A stretch of DNA of 64,000 nt from Candidatus Nanoarchaeia archaeon (GCA_028279655.1 JANQNH010000004.1:62001-126000); one strand, 5' to 3'; shown: positions 35,127-44,118, numbered from the stretch's first letter. The notes: a model not told the origin generated them from the sequence alone. Program-made: numbers and translations.

Positions 35127-36800
35127 AAAGACCTTCCGATACCATATAGATAGATTTAGGAGTATCCATACCTTCATATTATCTTTATACCTTCCATCTT
35201 CTTTATCTATTATTCCTCCTATGTATTCTTTGACCTTGCTGCTCCAAAGATTTCCATCAAACTGGTCCAATATCCATTTTTTATTTTGTTTGAACCAAAG
35301 ATTAAAGGGTGCTGTAAATCCTTCCTTCTGCCTTTCTGTTATGTAACCAGGTATTCTTCCTTCAAATGCTTTCTTCAATACATACTTTTGTTTGAATCCC
35401 TTGATCTTTAAATCCCCTGGGATCCTTCCAGAATAATCCACTAGTTTATTATAAGTATATGGGAGGATAAGGTTAACATCATTTACTTTTGCTGGTTCTG
35501 TAAGATGAAAGATTCTTCTTTGTGATGCAATCTTGAGGTCAGTATAAATCTGCCGGTCTAATACATTTGAGAACTTCACGCTGTTATATACATCAATTAC
35601 AGGACGGTTGAGTTTTACATTTTTAAAGGAACTCGTGATCTCTTCATTAAAAACATCATTGACATCGCTTCCTGTAAAAAACACCTCTCCGTATTTATAG
35701 TGCTTAAACTCAGAGTAATTATCATTCTGGTCCATAAATTCAGAAATCACCGACCCTCCTGCAGTATTCTTTGCCAGTATTTTTTGTTCAACAGGAACAT
35801 CTTGCCAGAACAAACTGGAGATCTTATCCTTAACATACGTTTGCATACCTGCAAAAAGTATATCTGAGAATTCACCTGCAAAAAGATTAGGGGTCTCCTT
35901 CTTGGCACAGTCCATTATTATATGTGCTTGTAGAAGGGAGCTGTCAGCCAAGGGCTCATCCATATAATCATATATTTCAGGAAGGCGTCTTATTGAATCT
36001 GGTCCAATCTCGATGTCCTGATGCTTTGATCCTATATCTTGAGCTACCCTTATTCCATATCTATTCCCTCCATAGGTTCTATCGTATGGATACACCCCAG
36101 TAAATGTGTAAAAATCAACGCCTAATTCCTTGAGTGTATAGGCTATAATTGACGAATCCAACCCCCCTGACAACAACAGCCCGATTTTTTGGTTTCTTAG
36201 TTTACTAACACTTTCTTTTATAGAATCTACCAATAATCTTCTTACAGATCGAACATGATATTCTTCATCATCAGCTTTCACAGGATCAAAACGAAGATCC
36301 CAATACTTTTCGATAGATAAGCCTTCTCTCACTTTAACTACACTTGCAGCAGGGACTTTGAATACTCCTTTAAACATAGTAAGGGGCCTCGGTATGAATT
36401 GATAGACCAGATAGTATCTAAGGGATGTTGGATCGATCTCCTTCTTTAGACCAACCTTAAATAATTCTTTAGGTTTTGTGGCAAAGAAAACAGATCCCCC
36501 ATTCTCAGAGTAGAACAGGTCGCCAATACCTAGCCTATCGATACCTAGATCTAATTCCTTTTTTTTCTTGTCATACCTCAAAAGATAAAATGAGCCATCC
36601 AGATCTTTGATAGAACCAAGGTTTTTAATATAGGATATATCAGATGTACAGTTAGTTACCAATATGCTTTTTTCGTCTTCAAGGATAGTTTCTTTCTTAT
36701 CAGAATATATATCGATAAAACCATCCCTGAATACCAATGAGTCAGCAGAATGTGAGAAAGAGGAACTCCTGCCCGAGTTGTTAAAAACACCGAATACCAT
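35115..36800 (-). CDS. Asparagine synthetase-like amidotransferase lacking the glutaminase Cys
   Basis: The 561-residue protein has the class II AsnB layout: an N-terminal Ntn-type domain (about 1-160, with LDGSFYLLRYD and GIDRLGIGDLFY) and a C-terminal synthetase domain with the PP-loop SGGLDSS at 211-217, FAGEFSDILFAG and an EGFTAPFNLWFK-like end. The expected Cys2 nucleophile is absent: the chain begins MVFGVFNNSG. It therefore cannot hydrolyse glutamine in the usual way and may use free ammonia or another amine. Lasso-peptide cyclases and exopolysaccharide-cluster AsnB homologues are relatives to consider. A TATA box (GATTTAAATAG near 36827) gives a leaderless mRNA. Confidence 0.82.
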   Translation of the reverse strand: MVFGVFNNSGRSSSFSHSADSLVFRDGFIDIYSDKKETILEDEKSILVTNCTSDISYIKNLGSIKDLDGSFYLLRYDKKKKELDLGIDRLGIGDLFYSENGGSVFFATKPKELFKVGLKKEIDPTSLRYYLVYQFIPRPLTMFKGVFKVPAASVVKVREGLSIEKYWDLRFDPVKADDEEYHVRSVRRLLVDSIKESVSKLRNQKIGLLLSGGLDSSIIAYTLKELGVDFYTFTGVYPYDRTYGGNRYGIRVAQDIGSKHQDIEIGPDSIRRLPEIYDYMDEPLADSSLLQAHIIMDCAKKETPNLFAGEFSDILFAGMQTYVKDKISSLFWQDVPVEQKILAKNTAGGSVISEFMDQNDNYSEFKHYKYGEVFFTGSDVNDVFNEEITSSFKNVKLNRPVIDVYNSVKFSNVLDRQIYTDLKIASQRRIFHLTEPAKVNDVNLILPYTYNKLVDYSGRIPGDLKIKGFKQKYVLKKAFEGRIPGYITERQKEGFTAPFNLWFKQNKKWILDQFDGNLWSSKVKEYIGGIIDKEDGRYKDNMKVWILLNLSIWYRKVFLEQ

Positions 36801-36883
36801 GATTGAATTAACGTAGCACTGCTATTTAAATCTTGCGCTAAAAATAGAAACATTTTTAAAAATCATTATTATATGTATATGGG

Positions 36884-37483
36884 ATGCCTTCAAACAAGAG
36901 GATTACTACTTTGGTTGTTCTGATAGTTGTATTGATATCTCTTATGCTCATTGTACTAAGGTTAGTCTCTGATCCTGAAGAAAAGCCTTTTGATCAGACA
37001 TTTGTTGTTGTTGAAGATGAATCCTTACTTAGGGTAGATGACGAGTTTCCAAATTGTGCTGCCCTGGCAAGCAGAGACATCAGCGAATGCAGTAGTTATT
37101 ATTATGATATCCCTCCAACAGAATCACAGGAACAGATGCAAAAAAGATGTGAATTTGAAAGTGCACAGATATTATCTCTTCATGACTCTGATAAGTCCTA
37201 CTGCAGAAGTATCATGGACGGAAACCTCAGAAACCTGTGTATAGCTGTCAATGACAAAAGATGCGATACCATAAGTTCGTTCAAAGAGCTTTGTGAATCC
37301 TTGGTTGATTTGGATGTTGAATCATGTGGGGATTATAATAAAAAGGAAATAGACTGCGAACATATAATCTCTATTGTCAGGGATGCAAAAGAGGGAGACT
37401 GCATACAAGAGCACAAATATATCTATAATAAATGCAAGGCCCTTAAAGACAGGAATAAGGAATTCTGTACCCTTGTGGAGTAA
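36884..37483 (+). CDS. Membrane-anchored Cys-rich protein of unknown function
   Basis: The 199-residue protein has an N-terminal TM anchor (about residues 8-28) followed by an acidic domain of about 170 residues with many regularly spaced cysteines (for example CAALASRDISECSSYY, CEFESAQ, SYCRSI, LCIAVNDKRCD, SCGDY, DCEHI, DCIQEHKY). The spacing suggests a disulphide-rich helical repeat outside the cell. No family is recognised. A TATA box (TTTTTAAAAA near 36855) lies about 28 nt before the ATG. It sits inside the radical SAM/glycosyltransferase region, so it might be an acceptor or accessory protein. Confidence 0.6.
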   Translation: MPSNKRITTLVVLIVVLISLMLIVLRLVSDPEEKPFDQTFVVVEDESLLRVDDEFPNCAALASRDISECSSYYYDIPPTESQEQMQKRCEFESAQILSLHDSDKSYCRSIMDGNLRNLCIAVNDKRCDTISSFKELCESLVDLDVESCGDYNKKEIDCEHIISIVRDAKEGDCIQEHKYIYNKCKALKDRNKEFCTLVE

Positions 37484-37497
37484 GCCGTAAAACTATT

Positions 37498-38355
37498 TTA
37501 TATCATCAAACTTTTCAGATGTTTGATCTTTTGAGACAGATATTTTTTGTCTATTCTATTTATTTTGCAGTACCCTATATCTGCAAGGCAGAACAAAAGC
37601 GAACACTTGTTCAACTTATTCTCAAAATCATCCGGCAAAGAACGAGTAGCTTTATAACCTTCAAGGAAAGCAGCACTGGCAACCTTTGATTTCATAGTTC
37701 CATCTCCAAAATCCTTTAAAAAATTGTAAAAATCCTTAAATATGCTAAATATCCTGATGCCTTCCAAATCAACAAAGCAGCATTCTTTATCTGGTTTTAC
37801 AATTACATTGCAAAAACTAAGATCATTATGGATAATAGAGATATCTTGCGTCAACAACCCACCAATTTTATCTAAAACATCCCTTAATCTATCTATTCCT
37901 TTGGTACTTAAACATTTTGAATCCAATACCTCCCTGATTCCAACCCCTATTTCATCTTTAATCTCCTTGAGATATTCTTTGTCAGATTTCAAATGTGCAG
38001 GAAGGTCATCTAATGAGATTCTATGTAATCTCCCAAGATTGACCCCAACATTACGAAATACCTCTTTTATATCATTTAGATTACTGGCATTATGAAAATA
38101 TATCCTAAGTTCTAGGCCCTTTTCCTTATTGTAACTAAATGAAGTGCAATCCTTCTCTCCTTCTATCGAATTGTAGCATATACTGTTAACTCCTTCTTTC
38201 TTTATTATCCTTAGAATACCCCCTATTTCACCTATCCTGTTAGGGCTAACTTTGCATTTTTTAATGATAATCCCGTTCTTATCAGTAATCTCCAGAGTAT
38301 CATTCAGTCCTTTAATAGAGTTTATTAAATCTGGTCGCAAACAGAATCGCCCCAA
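37498..38355 (-). CDS. APH/Bud32-like phosphotransferase
   Basis: The 285-residue protein has the aminoglycoside-phosphotransferase/choline-kinase catalytic signature: H176-N-D178-L-S-F-C-N183 (H-x-D-x4-N) and the metal motif VDLEG with D196. The N-lobe ATP-binding part is weakly conserved. Relatives phosphorylate small molecules such as sugars, choline or antibiotics; a sugar kinase role would fit the surrounding cluster. The start is TTG 38355 in the present reading and no in-frame ATG lies near. A TATA-like stretch and a palindrome lie about 30-45 nt upstream. Confidence 0.7.
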   Translation of the reverse strand: MGRFCLRPDLINSIKGLNDTLEITDKNGIIIKKCKVSPNRIGEIGGILRIIKKEGVNSICYNSIEGEKDCTSFSYNKEKGLELRIYFHNASNLNDIKEVFRNVGVNLGRLHRISLDDLPAHLKSDKEYLKEIKDEIGVGIREVLDSKCLSTKGIDRLRDVLDKIGGLLTQDISIIHNDLSFCNVIVKPDKECCFVDLEGIRIFSIFKDFYNFLKDFGDGTMKSKVASAAFLEGYKATRSLPDDFENKLNKCSLLFCLADIGYCKINRIDKKYLSQKIKHLKSLMI

Positions 38356-38380
38356 TGTCCAATAATAAATAATACAGTCT

Positions 38381-38395
38381 TAGGTATTATACCTA
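38381..38395. promoter_or_regulatory. Inverted repeat between divergent kinase and tandem radical SAM genes
   Basis: TAGGTAT-T-ATACCTA is a perfect 7-1-7 inverted repeat, followed by a third ATACCTA-like half site at 38399-38405. It overlaps the probable TATA region of the minus-strand kinase gene and may be an operator. Confidence 0.35.
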
Positions 38396-38534
38396 TATAT
38401 ACCTATAAAATATAATCTCCTCTAGTTTATTAAAATTATGATTTCGATCCAGATACCCGGTTCAGATATGAAAACACCTATATGTGCTATTAGCAATATA
38501 TATTTAAAGGACATTTGACTATCTAATTGTACCT

Positions 38535-40394
38535 ATGATAAGGTCAATTAATTGGATAATAACAAATAGATGTAATTCTCGCTGTATCCATTGTGATATC
38601 TGGCAAACAAAAGGAAAAGAACTGAAAAAGCAAGACATAGAGGATATCTTAAGTGACAGGTTCATCCAACAAAGCTACGACATATACAAAGAAAATTTTG
38701 ATATTTCCCTTGGTGGAGGCGAGCCCTTCTTGAGAGAGGACCTAATAAATATCGTAGATATAATTGATAAGAAATATCCAAACAGCATAAAGACAATATC
38801 TACAAATGGTCTTCTGACCAAGAAGATACTTGAATTACTAAAACAAAAAAGCAATCTTGGATTCAAGCTAAATATCAGTGTTGATGGGATAGGTAAAGTC
38901 CACGATGAGATCAGAGGATTCCAAGGAGCCTTCAAAACAACATTAAACACAATTAGACAGATACGAAGATTTTTCCCAACCCAGAAAGTCGAACTAAAGC
39001 TTACACTACATCCAAGAAATTTTGATCAAATATTGAGGGTATATGATCTATCTCAAAAAATGGGATGTGATTTTTCATTTAAACCGGCTGAAAATATGGA
39101 GTTCTATACAAACAGAAATACCTCTCTTCAATTGGATTTTACCGGGGATCAGTTGTGCATAGTTAGGAATCAGGCTTTTAAGCTATCGGATATAGTGTAC
39201 CTAAAAGGAGACTATAAGAAATCCAGGTTTTTTAAGGATATCCCCTTTTATCTGGCAGATAAGCGAAAGCCAAAACGATGCTCAGTACTTAAGCAGCACA
39301 TTACTCTCATGCCTGATGGAGATTGTTACTTTTGTATAAAAGAGCCGAAAAAGGGCAACGCCTTAAAAGACGAAATTTCCAGGTTAATTCCTGAACATAA
39401 CCATGATTTTACATGCAAATCTTGTATGCTTATGTGTGGTTTATATAAGGATTATCCCTCTAATTTCTACAGGAACAAAGTTGCGAACATAGAGTCAACC
39501 CTTGCCTGCAATTTAGATTGTGAACTGTGCACTCAAAAACAAATAAGACAAAATGGAGGAGAAGCTATGAACATGGAAAAATTCAAGCACCTGCTTAAAA
39601 AACACCCATCTATCACCCACATATCCTTTATTGGAGGAGAACCATTCTTAGACAAACACCTTTTTGACAGGTTGGACTATCTCGATAGTAAAGGAATCAC
39701 TTATGAGATTACAACGAATGGCACTTTAATAGATGAAAAGACAATATCCGTGCTAAAAGATTGCATAGGTCTAAAAAAGATTAATTTTTCTATAGATGGT
39801 TTGGAAGAATACCATGATGCTTCAAGGGGGAAAGGTGTTTTTACAAAATGTGTAAGGGCAATTAATCTAACCAAAGGTTTTTTTAACATAAATGTTTGTA
39901 CTATGATGAACCACGATAATCTTCAAGAGATCCCACAGCTTACAAGGTATTTACACAAAATAGGGGTTAGACATCATAAGATAATTAATGCCATCAATTT
40001 TCCATCGAGTGTTATGGAGAACACAACAAAATCTACCTCCAATCTGAAAATCCAGGGGCCTTCCTTTAGTAATCCAAAAAAGAATTATAAAAAAATAAAT
40101 GATTTATTTTATGATCTTGACAACCTATCAAAAAATCTTAAAATGAGTATCGATTATGAACCAATAGTAATGAGAGAAGATCTAAAATCATTTCTTAATG
40201 GTTCCTTATCTCAAAAACAAAACCTATCCTGTAAACAGTTGAGACAACTAAGATTTGATTCTTCTGGAGAGAGGATTATATGTGAATTCATCAGAAATAA
40301 ACACACTCCTGAAATAGAGTCAGAGTTATCAAAGAATCTGCTTCCGATCTGCGAATATTGTTGTAAATTAGAGGTAAAAGATCTTAAAGGATAA
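38535..40394 (+). CDS. Tandem (double) radical SAM protein
   Basis: The 619-residue protein contains two complete radical SAM units. The first has C13-x3-C17-x2-C20, GGGEP near 61 and a Cys-rich end (CSVLKQH, CYFC, CKSCMLMC) at about 255-305. The second starts near 316 with C325-x3-C329-x2-C332, IGGEPFL near 369 and a short C-terminal Cys set (CKQLR, CEFIR, ICEYCCKLE). Both halves resemble SPASM/Twitch enzymes. A TATA box (ATATATTTAAAGG near 38500) lies about 33 nt before the ATG. The next radical SAM gene follows after 1 nt. Confidence 0.87.
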   Translation: MIRSINWIITNRCNSRCIHCDIWQTKGKELKKQDIEDILSDRFIQQSYDIYKENFDISLGGGEPFLREDLINIVDIIDKKYPNSIKTISTNGLLTKKILELLKQKSNLGFKLNISVDGIGKVHDEIRGFQGAFKTTLNTIRQIRRFFPTQKVELKLTLHPRNFDQILRVYDLSQKMGCDFSFKPAENMEFYTNRNTSLQLDFTGDQLCIVRNQAFKLSDIVYLKGDYKKSRFFKDIPFYLADKRKPKRCSVLKQHITLMPDGDCYFCIKEPKKGNALKDEISRLIPEHNHDFTCKSCMLMCGLYKDYPSNFYRNKVANIESTLACNLDCELCTQKQIRQNGGEAMNMEKFKHLLKKHPSITHISFIGGEPFLDKHLFDRLDYLDSKGITYEITTNGTLIDEKTISVLKDCIGLKKINFSIDGLEEYHDASRGKGVFTKCVRAINLTKGFFNINVCTMMNHDNLQEIPQLTRYLHKIGVRHHKIINAINFPSSVMENTTKSTSNLKIQGPSFSNPKKNYKKINDLFYDLDNLSKNLKMSIDYEPIVMREDLKSFLNGSLSQKQNLSCKQLRQLRFDSSGERIICEFIRNKHTPEIESELSKNLLPICEYCCKLEVKDLKG

Positions 40395-40395
40395 G

Positions 40396-41322
40396 ATGGA
40401 CAACAAAATCAAGAAAATCAATATTGCACTGACAAACAGGTGTAATCTTAAATGCATCATGTGTGACATTTGGAAGGAAAAACCAAAGATTGACCTTCCT
40501 TTGTCAAACATTAACAACATACTTAATTCTCAATTCTTAGATTCAAATACAGATATTGCTTTTACAGGAGGGGAACCGTTTATGCATGGACAACTCTCTA
40601 AAATTACAGATTTCGTATTGAAAAAGTTCCCTTTGTCTTTAAAGACAATATCTACAAATGGAACACATACAGCAAAAATTCTTGAATATCTAAACGAATT
40701 CAATAAAACCCTGCCTAAGGGCTTTTCTATCCACATAAGTTTAGACGGTATAGCACTCTATAATGCTCAGAGAGGAGGTTCCCCAGAGAATATTTTTGAT
40801 ACCATCAAAACAGTAAAAAAGCAATTTCCAGCAACAACCCTGAAGATAAAATTTACAATAACCCCTCTAAATTACCCGGACCTTCTTCCAACATACAGGT
40901 TCTCTAAAAAGGAAAATCTAGATTTTAGAATTAAGATAGTAGAATGTGCAGAAAATTACACCAACAAGCTAGAATCAAAAGATTTTCCTTTTAGCAATTC
41001 CTCAAAAAAGCAAATTGTTAAGGATCTGTTAAAAATATATAATGATAAGCTAACAACTGATAGAACTAATGCGCTTTTTATTAAAAATACAATGATGTTC
41101 TTGCTTGGCAAGACAAGACCTCATTTTTGTAAGGTACCCAAGGAAAGGATATTTGTAATGCCTAACGGAGATGTTTATTCCTGCATCCATTCTAACAAGA
41201 TAGGAAACCTAAACGAAAACCCCCTTGATACGATATGGAACTCTAAGAAAGCAGCTGCAATTAGGGAAGAAAAAGAAGAACAGTGCAACAAATGCGTTGC
41301 ATATCATGGAATAACTTATTGA
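40396..41322 (+). CDS. Radical SAM protein related to the preceding tandem enzyme
   Basis: The 308-residue enzyme has C16-x3-C20-x2-C23 (CNLKCIMC), TGGEPF near residue 58, and a SPASM-like end with CKVPKERIFVMPNGDVYSCIHSNKIGNLNENPLDTIWNS and CNKCVAYHG. It closely resembles the first half of the tandem protein just upstream (both have NRCN...C..CDIW and TISTNG), so the pair probably arose by duplication. The last 7 nt overlap the convergent aminotransferase gene. Confidence 0.87.
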   Translation: MDNKIKKINIALTNRCNLKCIMCDIWKEKPKIDLPLSNINNILNSQFLDSNTDIAFTGGEPFMHGQLSKITDFVLKKFPLSLKTISTNGTHTAKILEYLNEFNKTLPKGFSIHISLDGIALYNAQRGGSPENIFDTIKTVKKQFPATTLKIKFTITPLNYPDLLPTYRFSKKENLDFRIKIVECAENYTNKLESKDFPFSNSSKKQIVKDLLKIYNDKLTTDRTNALFIKNTMMFLLGKTRPHFCKVPKERIFVMPNGDVYSCIHSNKIGNLNENPLDTIWNSKKAAAIREEKEEQCNKCVAYHGITY

Positions 41323-42407
41323 AATTCGTTTATACGATCGCATATGTCCCTTATCTCTTTATCCGTTATACCAATAAACGAAGGAAGACTTAAGATGGAA
41401 TCCGCCACCTCCTCAGCAACAGGAAAATCCCCTCTTTTATATCCAAGGTAGGAGTAGGTTTCAGTTAGGTGCAGTGGCACCTTATATCTTGCCGCTGTTT
41501 CTATTCCATGATCTTGTAAGAATTTCTGTAATTCCGTTCTATGGCTGGTTTTTATGCAATAGTCCCTATAGACTGGATAAGAATCCTTGCTTAGCACTAT
41601 CTTACTTACCCTCTTCTCTATAATAAGTTTGTTATACAACTCCGCAATCTCATTCTTTCTTTCATTAAAACGATCCAAATAACTTAATTTAACCTTAAGT
41701 ATGGCGGTTTGCAAAGGGCTAATAACACAAGGGGTTCTCCTAGATAACAATATCTCTCTAGTATTATTGTCAGGGAGCATAAGTTGTCTTATATTATTGT
41801 ACAATCCATCGTTTAAACAAATAATCCCTGCATCTCCTATCCCTCCTAAGGTCTTTGAGGTATGAAGACTAAAACAACCAACACCAAACCCCCCAACTCT
41901 CTTACCTTTGTATTTAGCTCCATGTGCCTGGCTAGCATCTTCAATAAGTGCTAGTTTGTTTTTCTTGCAGATCTCACTGATATGATCAATTTCACAAGGA
42001 TTTCCATGGATATGTACAGGAATTATTGCTTTGGTTTTTCTTGTTATTTTGGGCCCTACCACATCTGGGTCTAGAGTCATATCCTCTTTGACATCTGCAA
42101 ATACAGGAGTTGCACCTAAGTTTGATATTGCTAATGCTGTAGATATATATGTATAGCAAGGGAGGATTACCTCATCCCCTTCTTTTATCCCTAATGCAGC
42201 CATACTCAACTGCAGAGCAGAAGTCCCCGAGTCAACACCTATTGCCAATTTTGCACCACAATAACCTGCAAAATTTTCCTCAAATTCTTCAATATATGCT
42301 GAATAATCATGATTCCTATTTAGGTTAAGGACACGGTTTATCTCTCGCAGAAATTCTTTCTTTAATTCCCTATTAATTCTCGAATAATCCTGAAATGGGG
42401 TGTCCAT
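41316..42407 (-). CDS. DegT/DnrJ/EryC1/StrS-family PLP aminotransferase
   Basis: The 363-residue protein belongs to the sugar aminotransferase family (fold type I), which transfers an amino group to keto-sugars bound to nucleotides or cyclitols. The PLP lysine is K185 in FSLHTSKTLGGIGDAG, with VDSGTSALQ near 58 and EDASQAHGA at 156-164. A TATA box (GATATAAATAAG near 42436) lies about 27 nt upstream. In 2-deoxystreptamine and related pathways such enzymes work next to SPASM-type radical SAM dehydrogenases, a useful analogy for the radical SAM genes beside it. Confidence 0.9.
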   Translation of the reverse strand: MDTPFQDYSRINRELKKEFLREINRVLNLNRNHDYSAYIEEFEENFAGYCGAKLAIGVDSGTSALQLSMAALGIKEGDEVILPCYTYISTALAISNLGATPVFADVKEDMTLDPDVVGPKITRKTKAIIPVHIHGNPCEIDHISEICKKNKLALIEDASQAHGAKYKGKRVGGFGVGCFSLHTSKTLGGIGDAGIICLNDGLYNNIRQLMLPDNNTREILLSRRTPCVISPLQTAILKVKLSYLDRFNERKNEIAELYNKLIIEKRVSKIVLSKDSYPVYRDYCIKTSHRTELQKFLQDHGIETAARYKVPLHLTETYSYLGYKRGDFPVAEEVADSILSLPSFIGITDKEIRDICDRINEFQ

Positions 42408-42417
42408 AATAATCTGG

Positions 42418-42430
42418 GGTATATCCCCTT
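42418..42430. promoter_or_regulatory. Palindrome at the aminotransferase promoter
   Basis: GGGG-TATAT-CCCC lies between the TATA box and the start codon of the DegT gene, the position where a bound repressor would block initiation. Confidence 0.3.
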
Positions 42431-42472
42431 CTTATTTATATCTTTTGCATTATCGAAGAATAAGCGATACTA

Positions 42473-42754
42473 TCAATAGCTGTTGTGGGTTGAATTACTA
42501 TGTTGTCCAGTTGAAGTTCCGTCTGCATAATTCAGAGAAAGCTCATTGCAGTGATCAGCATGGCGCCCCCCATAAACAGGACAATAGGATTCAGCTGATT
42601 TTAGATTAGCAATAGCTGCTGCAGTTAACAACACCCCTGTCTTTATTAGTGCTTCTTTGCTAATCTTTCCATCTTCTTTTGTTAAGAATGAACTTATCTT
42701 TCTCTTTAGTTTAGGAAGAGCCTTCATTTTTGCCTCTCTATCAATCATTGTCAT
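42473..42754 (-). CDS. Candidate HxsA-like precursor peptide with class III pilin-type signal
   Basis: The 93-residue protein has a basic N-terminal part, then DG-KISKE-ALIKTG followed by a hydrophobic run (residues 35-51). This matches an archaeal class III (prepilin-type) signal with cleavage after Gly29 and Glu34 at the +5 position. The mature C terminus is polar and ends QHSNSTHNSY, with one His-Xaa-Ser (H90-N91-S92), plus C58, C69, H65 and H68. It overlaps the 3' end of the HxsB-like gene by 14 nt and is last in an operon with HxsD and an A24 peptidase. It is therefore the likely substrate of the cassette. The start could also be ATG 42748 or 42727. Confidence 0.6.
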   Translation of the reverse strand: MTMIDREAKMKALPKLKRKISSFLTKEDGKISKEALIKTGVLLTAAAIANLKSAESYCPVYGGRHADHCNELSLNYADGTSTGQHSNSTHNSY

Positions 42755-44117
42755 CCTTATTTATAAACTTTTCCTTAATCACCCATGTAAACTGTTCTTT
42801 AAGTATTTTGCACCTGTCCGTCTGTGTTATCTTTCCTATAACATTGCCTTGTTCCGCATAATTGCAGACAGGACACACACCGCAATACGGTTTGAAAACA
42901 CAATTATCACAAATATATTGATCATTTATCGAAGCAGAAACAACAGCACACGCCTTGTCAGATGTAGTGATATCCTTATAATCATCCTTCTTAACATTTC
43001 CAAGCGAAAAGAGGTCATCTCCAATCATCCTTGCTTCATCACAGGTATATATATCTCCATTATAGTTATAAGTTAGCTGTCCAATTGCAGCCCCACAGGG
43101 GCTTCTAAGATCCATATAATTTGGATCAAATTCATTCTTGATCTTATTGATCATTAGGGACATCATCCTCTCTCTTATCTCCTTACCTCCTTTATTCAAT
43201 TCACCCATATACAAAACCGCTTTTTTCCAGAAATCCAGGAATTCCTTAGGAGAATAACTTATATCACCCCATACTTTTTTTGCCACACCCAGGTCATTGA
43301 GAAACCTTAGATGGATATAAGGGATGCCTAATCTTACATACTCATCCACTATCTCCTTAGGATAATCAAGGCTTTTTCGGGTCAACGTAACTAATGCATT
43401 GACTCGCTTATCCTTGATATCTCTTTTCTTGTACTCTTCATCAAATCTCTCGACCCATTTAACAACATTGTCATAACTGCTTCCACAGATATATCTTCTG
43501 TTGGAATCATGCAGCTCTTTAGGACCATCCAAGGAAGTACATACACTAACACCCATCTTAATAAGATAATCCATTTTATCTTCATCCATCGAATTAAGAT
43601 TTGTTACAATAGTGATCGTTAAATTTTTCTTCTTCCCTACATTTATCTCAAGTGCATATTCTATAATATACTTAACTACATCCCAGTTCAGTAAAGGCTC
43701 CCCTCCCTGAAACTCAATGGTAATCTCCTTGCTCGGAGTCTGGAAAATGAAATCAACTGTTTTCTTGGCAGTTTCCTTGCCCATGTCATATTCGATTTCA
43801 TTTTTCGGTTTAGAGCTTGCATGGCAATAAACACAATTCATATCACATCTCAACGTTGCAACTATTATATGTAGAGATGTGCCGGTAAAAATGAAACTAT
43901 TCCTGTTTCTAGTTAGCCTTAATGCTTCTGTAATGTTATTATTATTGAGTATTATCCCTTTTTTCTCCAATTTTGTCTTAAGTTTCCCCCCTATGGTATT
44001 CTGCTTTAGTCGTTTGAACTCTTCCTCCGAGAGGATACAATAGCTACCATAATCTGTAGTTAAGAAATATTTATCCTCAAATCTCTTACACCTATAGTTG
44101 TTTAAGGCATACTCCAT
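42741..44117 (-). CDS. hxsB: HxsB-like radical SAM/SPASM peptide maturase
   Basis: The 458-residue protein matches the His-Xaa-Ser system maturase HxsB in layout. It has an N-terminal recognition-type domain (about 1-75, YRCKRFEDKYFLTTDYGSYCILSEEEFKRL), then SLHIIVATLRC with C91-x3-C95-x2-C98, IEFQGGEPLLNWD near 133, and a SPASM end with CGAAIGQLTYNYNGDIYTCDEARMIGD, CDNCVFKPYCGVCPVCNYAEQG and a last Cys near 440. Anaerobic sulfatase-maturating enzymes are the next closest family. HxsB acts with HxsD and usually HxsC on an HxsA peptide; no HxsC-like gene is in this operon. Confidence 0.75.
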   Translation of the reverse strand: MEYALNNYRCKRFEDKYFLTTDYGSYCILSEEEFKRLKQNTIGGKLKTKLEKKGIILNNNNITEALRLTRNRNSFIFTGTSLHIIVATLRCDMNCVYCHASSKPKNEIEYDMGKETAKKTVDFIFQTPSKEITIEFQGGEPLLNWDVVKYIIEYALEINVGKKKNLTITIVTNLNSMDEDKMDYLIKMGVSVCTSLDGPKELHDSNRRYICGSSYDNVVKWVERFDEEYKKRDIKDKRVNALVTLTRKSLDYPKEIVDEYVRLGIPYIHLRFLNDLGVAKKVWGDISYSPKEFLDFWKKAVLYMGELNKGGKEIRERMMSLMINKIKNEFDPNYMDLRSPCGAAIGQLTYNYNGDIYTCDEARMIGDDLFSLGNVKKDDYKDITTSDKACAVVSASINDQYICDNCVFKPYCGVCPVCNYAEQGNVIGKITQTDRCKILKEQFTWVIKEKFINKDDND

Positions 44118-44118
44118 T

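Noticed and set aside
42400-42609. Plus-strand frame of 69 codons opposite the precursor peptide gene
   Set aside because: It is antisense to the precursor, which has an operon context and a pilin-like signal. The plus-strand frame has neither a ribosome site nor a family pattern.
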